From an uncultured Neomegalonema sp. (GTDB lineage: Bacteria; Pseudomonadota; Alphaproteobacteria; Rhodobacterales; Rhodobacteraceae), in contig CALGNW010000357.1 of the NCBI GenBank assembly GCA_937958345.1, positions 1 to 20,208 on the forward strand: a DNA stretch of 20,208 nucleotides, given 5' to 3'. The position numbers were made by a program, and so were the translations under genes. Shown piece after piece: positions 15,239 through 20,208 of this stretch. The stretch's first letter is position 1, and each line of letters begins with the position of its first letter. The notes below the pieces were generated by a model. It did no database searches, had not been told where the DNA came from, and saw only the letters and a list, made by a program, of their open reading frames with translations.

Positions 15239-15883
15239 ATGGCCGAAAATGTTCTTAATGACGCAAAAAATCGTGAAACGGCGCGCGACGGTCTTTTTGC
15301 GGGAACAAATCCGTTCGATATTGTAACACATTGGCTGGACGATGCGTGGAAATCCGAGCCGAATGACGCCAATGCAATCGCGCTGGCCACGGCGGATAAA
15401 TCCGGCCTGCCCAACGTGCGCATGGTTCTGCTGAAGGAGATCGAGCAGGGCGGTTTTGTCTTTTATACCAATTCCGAGAGCGCCAAGGGGGGCGAGCTGG
15501 CGGCGAACGCGCAGGCCGCCTTTGTGATGCACTGGAAGTCGCTGGGCAGGCAGGTGCGCGCCCGCGGGCCGATCGAGGCGGTCTCTGCCGAACAATCCGA
15601 CGCCTATTTCAACTCGCGCCACCCGCAAAGCCGCGCGGGGGCGGTTGCCTCGGAACAATCACGCCCGCTGGAGGCGCGCGAGACGCTGGTCGAGGCAACG
15701 GCAGCGGTTCGCGAGAAATACGGCGATGATCACATCCCCCGCCCCGATCACTGGCACGGCTTCCGTATCCGTCCGGTAGAGATCGAATTCTGGGCGGATG
15801 GCGAGCATCGCCTGCACGACCGTTTCCGCTGGACCCGCGACACACCGGACGCGGACTGGACAATCCGGCGCCTAAATCCCTGA
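15239..15883 (+). CDS. pdxH: Pyridoxamine/pyridoxine 5'-phosphate oxidase
   Basis: A 214-residue FMN enzyme that oxidises pyridoxamine 5'-phosphate or pyridoxine 5'-phosphate to pyridoxal phosphate, the last step of vitamin B6 synthesis and salvage. The C-terminal family signature EFWADGEHRLHDRFRW (183-198) is intact. So are the FMN-binding PNVRMVLLKE (about 58-67), FYTN and SAKGGEL (76-87), and the QSRAGAVASEQSRPL stretch. Length is normal. The ATG at 15239 follows GAGGGG at about 9 bases. It is divergent from the lipoprotein gene. The SDR operon begins 75 bases later with its own promoter-like element, so pdxH is probably a single-gene unit. PLP made here would serve the aminotransferase in this window, as in any cell, and no specific link is implied. 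Confidence 0.95.
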   Translation: MAENVLNDAKNRETARDGLFAGTNPFDIVTHWLDDAWKSEPNDANAIALATADKSGLPNVRMVLLKEIEQGGFVFYTNSESAKGGELAANAQAAFVMHWKSLGRQVRARGPIEAVSAEQSDAYFNSRHPQSRAGAVASEQSRPLEARETLVEATAAVREKYGDDHIPRPDHWHGFRIRPVEIEFWADGEHRLHDRFRWTRDTPDADWTIRRLNP

Positions 15884-15908
15884 TGCGGGACGGCGGCGTC
15901 CGATCACG

Positions 15909-15937
15909 CTGGCATCATCGTGCAAACCCGCTAGTGT
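15909..15937 (+). promoter_or_regulatory. Promoter-like element before the SDR operon
   Basis: CTGGCA and TAGTGT are separated by 17 bases, the latter within GCTAGTGT, which resembles the GCTA-type -10 described for Caulobacter housekeeping promoters. The start of transcription would fall near 15944, just before the GGAGG site of the SDR gene. The deacylase gene at 11005 has the same CTGGC and GCTAGTGT at identical spacing. Confidence 0.4.
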
Positions 15938-15957
15938 CGCGCTGATGGAGGCTGATC

Positions 15958-16707
15958 ATGGCGACGAATTCTGAATCCGCGCAGCGCACGCTGTTGTTAA
16001 CCGGCGCGAGTCGCGGGATCGGTCACGCGACGGTAAAGCGGTTTTCCTCCGCAGGCTGGCGCGTGCTCAGTTGTTCCCGCCATCCGTTCCCCGAGGATTG
16101 CCCGTGGGAGGCAGGGGCCGACGATCACATTCAGGTCGACCTCAGCAGCCCCGATGACACGATCCGGGCCATCGACGAAATCAAAGAACGACTCGGCGGC
16201 AACGGCCTGCATGCGCTGGTTAACAATGCGGGCATGTCACCGAAGGACGAGGACGGGGGCCGGCTGAACACCCTGTCGACCGACCTGCGGACATGGGGAC
16301 GGGTTTTTCACGTCAATTTCTTTTCGTCGGTGGTGCTGGCGCGCGGTTTGTTCAACGAACTGAAGACGGTCGAGGGCGCAATCGTCAATGTCACCTCGAT
16401 TGCAGGCGCGCGCGTTCATCCTTTTGCAGGTGCGGCCTATGCCACGTCAAAGGCGGCACTGGCGGCGCTGACCCGCGAGATGGCCGCTGATTTCGGCCCC
16501 CACGGCGTGCGGGTTAATGCCATCGCACCGGGCGAAATCGAAACCGCGATCCTGTCGCCCGGCACCGAGGATATCGTGAAGGACATCCCGCTGCGCCGCC
16601 TCGGCCAACCCGAAGAAGTCGCCCGCACAATTTACTATCTTTGCACAAAAGAGAGCAGCTACGTGACAGGTGTCGAAATCGAGATTAACGGCGGCCAGCA
16701 TGTCTGA
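15958..16707 (+). CDS. SDR-family NAD(P)-dependent oxidoreductase
   Basis: A 249-residue classical short-chain dehydrogenase/reductase. It has the dinucleotide-binding TGASRGIG (15-22), NNAG (89-92), catalytic Ser147, Tyr161 and Lys165 (AYATSK), and the C-terminal YVTGVEIEINGGQHV typical of the FabG-like branch. It reduces or oxidises an alcohol/ketone group; the substrate is unknown. FabG itself is unlikely because no acyl-carrier or other fatty acid genes adjoin. The ATG at 15958 has GGAGG 7 bases upstream. Its last 8 bases overlap the start of the next gene, making it the first of three coupled genes. The sequence is full length with no sign of damage. Confidence 0.9.
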   Translation: MATNSESAQRTLLLTGASRGIGHATVKRFSSAGWRVLSCSRHPFPEDCPWEAGADDHIQVDLSSPDDTIRAIDEIKERLGGNGLHALVNNAGMSPKDEDGGRLNTLSTDLRTWGRVFHVNFFSSVVLARGLFNELKTVEGAIVNVTSIAGARVHPFAGAAYATSKAALAALTREMAADFGPHGVRVNAIAPGEIETAILSPGTEDIVKDIPLRRLGQPEEVARTIYYLCTKESSYVTGVEIEINGGQHV

Positions 16708-17236
16708 GCGCGAGGGTCTTGTAGGCCGCTATCTGCTTGACGCGGATGAAGCGGCGGGCATCAGCGCCGGAGCGCGGCGGCTTCAGATTGCCTCGGAACT
16801 GCTGTTTTTATTCTGCGGGTTTTACGCGGGGCTGAGCGCGCGCAGTTTCTGGATCGTCCTCGCGCTGGGCCTGATCTCGACTCTTGCCTATGCCGCACAG
16901 CACGGGCGGCTTTGGCGCGACGCTTCGCGGGTCGGATCGAAGGCGCTGGTCCTGCGCGGGGTTCTTGGCACGCTGGCCGTGCAGATCGTTCTGATCGCCT
17001 TGCTGTATCTGGCGGGCCTCGGGCTTTGGACCCTGATCAACAATTCCGGCGCAGTGATCGGGTTCGGACGGATCGAGCTGATTGCGCTCGGCATCCTTTC
17101 GGTCGTCGCGATCCTGTCCGGCGTCGCCGCAGGGTGGCTTGAGAGACGCCGCATCAAGGCGGAGATTGCCGCGCGCGATGGCGGGGGAAAATCACCCTCT
17201 GAAGCAAAATCCGAGCAGCGCGGGAAATCCGAATGA
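16700..17236 (+). CDS. Small membrane protein of unknown function
   Basis: I do not recognise a family. The 178-residue protein has about four hydrophobic segments (near residues 31-47, 48-66, 87-113 and 125-147), each long enough to span the membrane. The basic C-terminal tail LERRRIKAEIAARDGGGK and beyond is hydrophilic and probably cytoplasmic. The N-terminal ~28 residues are soluble (MSEREGLVGRYLLDADEAAG). It starts inside the SDR gene (ATG at 16700, 8-base overlap) and ends in an ATGA overlap with the GFA-like gene, so the three are almost certainly one transcript. Position suggests a membrane partner or transporter for the neighbouring enzymes, but this is inference. An in-frame ATG at 16670 lies further inside the SDR gene and is less likely. 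Confidence 0.75.
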   Translation: MSEREGLVGRYLLDADEAAGISAGARRLQIASELLFLFCGFYAGLSARSFWIVLALGLISTLAYAAQHGRLWRDASRVGSKALVLRGVLGTLAVQIVLIALLYLAGLGLWTLINNSGAVIGFGRIELIALGILSVVAILSGVAAGWLERRRIKAEIAARDGGGKSPSEAKSEQRGKSE

Positions 17237-17616
17237 CGACGCGAAACGGAAGCTGCCATTGCGGCGCGGTTCGGTTTGAGATCGACGCCCCCGACGGCCT
17301 GCAAAACCTGCGGCGCTGTAATTGCTCGCTCTGCAAACGCAAGGGTGCGATTATGGCTGCCGTCCCGCTGTCAGGTCTGCGTGTCACAAAGGGCGAGGGC
17401 GACGCCCTGCGCCTTTATTCGTGGAACACACACACGGCAAAGCATTATTTCTGTGGCACATGCGGGATATACACCCACCATCAACGGCGCTCTAACCCCG
17501 ACGAGTACGGCGTGAATGTCGGCTGTATCGAGGGCGTGGACCCGCAATCGCTGGGCGAGGTCGGCCTCGGCGACGGGGCATCGATGGATCTGGTTTCCGA
17601 AAAACCGCCTCAGTAA
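17233..17616 (+). CDS. GFA/CENP-V-type zinc-binding protein
   Basis: A 127-residue protein of the glutathione-dependent formaldehyde-activating (GFA) family. All seven cysteines of the Gfa zinc pattern are present: C8-x-C10, C29-x-C31-x2-C34 and C74-x2-C77 (SCHCGAVRFE, RRCNCSLCKRKG, YFCGTCGIYTHH). Gfa of Paracoccus speeds addition of formaldehyde to glutathione. Most bacterial members, including this shorter one, have no proven activity, so formaldehyde handling is only a possibility. No formaldehyde dehydrogenase adjoins; the upstream SDR is the only redox enzyme in the operon. It starts in an ATGA overlap with the membrane protein gene. The 3' end overlaps the convergent membrane protein gene by 7 bases. 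Confidence 0.88.
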   Translation: MTTRNGSCHCGAVRFEIDAPDGLQNLRRCNCSLCKRKGAIMAAVPLSGLRVTKGEGDALRLYSWNTHTAKHYFCGTCGIYTHHQRRSNPDEYGVNVGCIEGVDPQSLGEVGLGDGASMDLVSEKPPQ

Positions 17617-18254
17617 TGCGCGACCCCGCCGAAATGATAATCGGATGCGGGCGCGGTGTGTTTCATACGCCCCAGCAGGACGGCCACCACAATCGCGCCG
17701 TTTAACGTGAACAGATACAGCGGATAGGCGAGGATCACCCAATCCAGTGCGCCAACCGAAAAGACGGCGCAGGTTGCGGCGATGAATGATAAAAACCACG
17801 TCGCCAGCGTCTCGCTTGCGGGATCGCGGAAGGCCTTCAGCACCGTGACACTGCCACCCAGCAGGCTGATGCTGACGGTAATCGCAAGTGCATAAACCGC
17901 GCTTTCAGTGACATACCACAGCGCCAGACCTGCGGCGGCACACAGCAGGACAAGGCAATCTCTCCGGTCCAAAAATCCGCCGACACCAAACCGGACCGAA
18001 AGCCCGAAGACGATCACTGTGCCGGTGACCTGCACACCCGCAAACCAAAGTGATTCACCCGCGCCCTCGTAAAGCTGAGAGAAAAACGCAATCGACCCGA
18101 GCACCGACCAGATCAGCCATGACGCACGTTGCGGTGTTGTGCGACGCGCGGCGGTGTCGATGACGTAGGGAACATACGCAAAGGTACTCAGAATACCGGA
18201 CAGGATGCCGAAATAGATCAGGACATCAGCCGGTTGGTCGGTGCTCTCAAACAT
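17610..18254 (-). CDS. Multi-pass membrane protein with PQ-loop-like repeats
   Basis: A 214-residue hydrophobic protein with about seven membrane segments. Two related stretches, PQRASWLIWSVLGSIAFFSQ and PASETLATWFLSFIAATCAV, each place a proline and a tryptophan near the start of a membrane helix. This resembles the PQ-loop/SWEET-type arrangement, and such proteins often carry small molecules across membranes. The likeness is my reading of spacing, not a firm family match, and the transported substrate, if any, is unknown. The ATG at 18254 has GGAGT about 8 bases upstream. The frame stays open to 18425 but those 57 extra residues look noncoding. It is convergent with the GFA-like gene, and divergent from the ureohydrolase across 218 bases. 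Confidence 0.75.
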   Translation of the reverse strand: MFESTDQPADVLIYFGILSGILSTFAYVPYVIDTAARRTTPQRASWLIWSVLGSIAFFSQLYEGAGESLWFAGVQVTGTVIVFGLSVRFGVGGFLDRRDCLVLLCAAAGLALWYVTESAVYALAITVSISLLGGSVTVLKAFRDPASETLATWFLSFIAATCAVFSVGALDWVILAYPLYLFTLNGAIVVAVLLGRMKHTAPASDYHFGGVAHY

Positions 18255-18472
18255 AACGCTACTCCGGAACAAAAACCCAAGGGTCGTCGTCATCAACAGG
18301 CACAGAGTTAGACGCAGCGGATCGCGGCGGATGTAATGCCCGTCACACGTGTGCGAGGGCCGCTGAAAACTCCTGAAAAAACAAAACGGATGCCGCGCGG
18401 GCTTTCTTGACGGCAGGGAATCCATCGCGCTTTGTGAAGGGCGCGTTGTGAGGAAAACGAGGAGACCGCCTG
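18255..18472. other. Longest intergenic region, between divergent genes
   Basis: This 218-base stretch should hold the promoters of the membrane protein (leftward) and the ureohydrolase (rightward). It contains a 10-base perfect palindrome CACACGTGTG at 18344-18353 and, 53 bases further on, the promoter-like pair starting at 18407. No RNA gene or terminator is visible. Confidence 0.5.
18407..18435 (+). promoter_or_regulatory. Candidate promoter for the ureohydrolase gene
   Basis: TTGACG (18407-18412) fits the -35 consensus well. After 17 bases comes CTTTGT, a poor -10. Transcription would begin near 18442, about 30 bases before the ATG. The weak -10 leaves room for an activator or for a different start. 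Confidence 0.35.
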
Positions 18473-19438
18473 ATGAGCACCGAAGAGACGCTGAACTTTG
18501 ACGACCCGATGCAGCGCCCGCGCTTTACAGGGTTGGCCAGTTTTTTCCGGCTTCCCTATCAGGAGGATTTCGCGACCAACCCGCCCCAAATCGGCGTTAT
18601 GGGCATCCCCTATGATGGCGGGGTTACGAACCGCCCCGGCGCACGGCACGGCCCGCGCGAGGTCCGCAATCAGTCCTCGCTGATGCGGCGGATCAATCAG
18701 GCCACGGGGCTTTCGCCGTTCGAAACCGCCATCGCCGCCGATATCGGGGATGCGTGGATCAGCCGCCCGTATGAACTGGAGGGCGCGCATAAAGAGATTC
18801 AGGACAAGTACGAGGCGGTGCATGCGGCGGGGATCATCCCGCTGACCTGCGGCGGCGATCATTCGATCAGCCTGCCGATCCTGCGTGCCATCGCCAAGGA
18901 CGGTCCCGTCGGGATGATCCATATTGATGCCCATTGCGATACGGGCGACAATTATATGGGCAGCCGCTTTCACCACGGCGCACCCTTTAAGGTGGCGGTG
19001 GACGAGGGCCTGCTCGACCCCAAACGCACGGCGCAAATCGGGATTCGCGGCACGGTCCACCACCGCGACATGTGGCAGTTCTCTTACGATAGCGGCATGC
19101 GTGTTATGCTGGTCGAAGAGATCGAGCAAAAGGGCTGGCAGGCTTGCATGGCCGAGGCGATCAAATTTGTCGGAGAAGGGCCGGTCTATGTCAGCTTTGA
19201 TATCGACAGCCTCGACCCGGCTTTTGCCCCCGGAACCGGCACGCCAGAGGCGGGCGGTCTGTCGATGCGGGAGGCGCAGGGAATGGTCCGCGCACTTCAG
19301 GGTATGGACATTATCGGTGCGGATATGGTCGAAGTCTCTCCTCCCTATGATGTTGGGGGAATCACGGCCCTGAACGGTGCGACTGTGATGTTCGAACTGC
19401 TTTGTGTAATGGCCGAGAGTGTTAAGGCCCGATCTTGA
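18473..19438 (+). CDS. speB: Agmatinase-family ureohydrolase
   Basis: A 321-residue member of the arginase/agmatinase superfamily, which uses two manganese ions to split urea from a guanidino compound. All six metal ligands are present: His130 (GGDHS), Asp152, His154 and Asp156 (IDAHCD), Asp243 and Asp245 (FDIDSLDPA). The N-terminal GIPYDGGVTNRPGARHGP is the agmatinase-type, not arginase-type, version. The loop RFHHGAPFKVAVDEGLLDPKR is close to both agmatinases and guanidinobutyrases, so agmatine to putrescine is likely but 4-guanidinobutyrate or another guanidine is possible. The ATG at 18473 follows GAGGAGA. The next gene starts 11 bases after its stop. No arginine decarboxylase adjoins. 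The symbol follows the family. Confidence 0.88.
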   Translation: MSTEETLNFDDPMQRPRFTGLASFFRLPYQEDFATNPPQIGVMGIPYDGGVTNRPGARHGPREVRNQSSLMRRINQATGLSPFETAIAADIGDAWISRPYELEGAHKEIQDKYEAVHAAGIIPLTCGGDHSISLPILRAIAKDGPVGMIHIDAHCDTGDNYMGSRFHHGAPFKVAVDEGLLDPKRTAQIGIRGTVHHRDMWQFSYDSGMRVMLVEEIEQKGWQACMAEAIKFVGEGPVYVSFDIDSLDPAFAPGTGTPEAGGLSMREAQGMVRALQGMDIIGADMVEVSPPYDVGGITALNGATVMFELLCVMAESVKARS

Positions 19439-19449
19439 AGGATCACGAT

Positions 19450-19920
19450 ATGAGCGACCAAAAAGTACCCTTGTCCAAGCAACTCAATATCCCGCCCGTC
19501 TGGCTGATCGGGACATTGCTGGTGATGTGGTTGTGGAGCGCGCTGCTTCCGATTGCCAAGTTCGGCGGCGGATGGTCAAAAACGCTGGGCGCGCTTGTTA
19601 TCGTGGGGGCAATGGCGCTGGCGCTCTGGTCGGTGAAACAGTTTATGGACCGCGAGACGCCGGTTCATCCGCGCCGCAAGCCGACTGTCCTGCTGACCGA
19701 CGGTATCTACGCCCGCTCGCGCAATCCGATCTATCTGGCGATGGTGCTGGTCGCATTCGGCGCGGCGCTGTGCTTCGGCACAATCGGCGCACTGATTCCG
19801 GTCGCGGCCCTGTTCTGGATTTTGCAGGACCTGTTCATCAAGGGCGAGGAACATCACATCGAAAACAACTTCGGTGATGAATGGCGCAGCTACGCCAGCA
19901 AAACCCGGCGTTGGATTTAG
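19450..19920 (+). CDS. Isoprenylcysteine carboxyl methyltransferase-like membrane protein
   Basis: A 156-residue integral membrane protein of the ICMT/phospholipid N-methyltransferase superfamily. It has hydrophobic segments near residues 15-36, 45-63 and 96-130. The cofactor-binding signature is clear: GIYARSRNPIYLAMVL (about 85-100) and GEEHHIENNFGDEWRSYASKTRRW near the C-terminus (written as GEEHHIE plus FGDEWRSY). These bind S-adenosylmethionine. Bacteria lack prenylated CaaX proteins, so the acceptor is probably a lipid or small molecule, which is inference. The ATG at 19450 has AAGGA about 7 bases upstream. A TTG at 19435 would overlap the ureohydrolase stop. It is likely co-transcribed with the ureohydrolase. 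Confidence 0.85.
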   Translation: MSDQKVPLSKQLNIPPVWLIGTLLVMWLWSALLPIAKFGGGWSKTLGALVIVGAMALALWSVKQFMDRETPVHPRRKPTVLLTDGIYARSRNPIYLAMVLVAFGAALCFGTIGALIPVAALFWILQDLFIKGEEHHIENNFGDEWRSYASKTRRWI

Positions 19921-19965
19921 AAGCGGTCGCATCGCGAAAGCGGTCGGCATTAACGCGAGGGAGAG

Positions 19966-19996
19966 CCTGCGCCATCTGAACACGGTCTGGCGCAGG
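19966..19996. repeat. Inverted repeat between convergent genes
   Basis: CCTGCGCCA and its exact complement TGGCGCAGG flank a 13-base loop, between the stop of the methyltransferase-like gene and the stop of the fatty acid hydroxylase gene. The place suits a two-way terminator, but neither strand has a T run after the stem, so it is not a standard intrinsic terminator. Confidence 0.4.
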
Positions 19997-20001
19997 TGAA
20001 C

Positions 20002-20208
20002 TCACCCCCCATACATTTTCTTTTTGCGCCCGCGTGTTTCTTTAGTCGCGCTGTCGCTGCCATCGTGAAACGTTCCGAACCAGCGGTCCCACGGCATTTC
20101 CTGATTGCCATAGTTGCACTCGTAATAGCGGTGGTGAAGCTGGTGATAAAATGTTCCCAGTGCCAGCCTCCGCTTATCCTTGATGAGCAAATCTTCATAG
20201 CCAGTATG
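20002..20208 (-). CDS. Fatty acid hydroxylase/sterol desaturase family protein (C-terminal end only)
   Basis: The last 68 residues of a gene that continues past the window edge; the frame is open to base 20208. The stretch LGTFYHQLHHRYYECNYGN followed by MPWDRWFGTFHDG is the family's hallmark C-terminal block. It includes the histidine box HQLHH that helps hold the di-iron centre. The family introduces hydroxyl groups or double bonds into sterols, carotenoids, fatty acids or ether lipids in the membrane. The substrate cannot be told from this fragment. The protein ends in a lysine- and arginine-rich tail (RGRKKKMYGG). It converges on the methyltransferase-like gene, about 80 bases away. Confidence 0.85.
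   Translation of the reverse strand, partial: HTGYEDLLIKDKRRLALGTFYHQLHHRYYECNYGNQEMPWDRWFGTFHDGSDSATKETRGRKKKMYGG

Noticed and set aside
18255..18425. N-terminal extension of the PQ-loop-like membrane protein by 57 residues
   Set aside because: The extra residues are Arg/Pro/His-rich and unlike a membrane protein start, whereas the ATG at 18254 has a good ribosome site.
1..20208. A mobile element, defence island, phage or CRISPR region
   Set aside because: No transposase, integrase, direct-repeat array, tRNA-bounded segment or sudden change in base composition was visible. The genes are mostly housekeeping or common metabolic families.

Overview
The window is an ordinary-looking stretch of chromosome from a Gram-negative, moderately GC-rich bacterium, most likely an alphaproteobacterium. 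The pointers are a SoeABC-type sulfite dehydrogenase operon, a Rickettsia 17-kDa-antigen-type glycine-zipper lipoprotein, a periplasmic Sel1-repeat protein, FabI, GlnE, and promoter-like sequences with the GCTA-type -10 known from Caulobacter. The order or genus cannot be fixed from sequence alone. Gene density is very high, genes lie on both strands, and many neighbours overlap by a few bases. I saw no tRNA, rRNA, insertion sequence, CRISPR array or phage gene, and no gene-free stretch longer than about 220 bases.

Layout. (1) 1-4632, plus strand: the 3' part of a molybdopterin oxidoreductase (soeA), an alpha/beta hydrolase, a four-cluster ferredoxin subunit (soeB) and a DmsC-type membrane anchor (soeC), all joined by 1-4 base overlaps. 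(2) 4637-4927, minus: a small SCP2 sterol/lipid-carrier protein. (3) 5032-7911, plus: glnE, controller of glutamine synthetase. (4) 7908-8183, minus: a severely internally deleted ornithine cyclodeaminase-family gene, divergent from a PLP aminotransferase at 8222-9358. (5) 9380-10930, minus: a 4-coumarate-CoA-ligase-type acyl-CoA synthetase, divergent from a histone-deacetylase-family deacylase at 11005-11943. (6) 11910-12994, minus: fabI followed by a small helical protein that appears to start on a TTG overlapping the fabI stop. (7) 13110-15125, minus: a Sel1-repeat periplasmic protein and a glycine-zipper lipoprotein, each with a clear intrinsic terminator. (8) 15239-17616, plus: pdxH, then an overlapping trio of SDR oxidoreductase, small membrane protein and GFA/CENP-V-like zinc protein. 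(9) 17610-18254, minus: a multi-pass membrane protein with PQ-loop-like features. (10) 18473-19920, plus: an agmatinase-family ureohydrolase and an isoprenylcysteine-methyltransferase-like membrane protein. (11) 20002-20208, minus: the C-terminal end of a fatty acid hydroxylase/sterol desaturase.

How the genes work together. The first operon would oxidise sulfite (or a related substrate) at the cytoplasmic face of the membrane and pass electrons through SoeB and SoeC to quinone. The most suggestive pairing is the acyl-CoA synthetase divergent from an HDAC-family deacylase. It recalls the acsA/acuC arrangement of Bacillus subtilis, where a deacetylase of this family reactivates an acyl-CoA synthetase modified on its C-terminal SGK lysine. 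No convincing wholly new system was found. The better leads are this pair, the hydrolase inserted into the soe operon, the gutted cyclodeaminase gene, and a matching promoter-like element in front of the deacylase and SDR genes.
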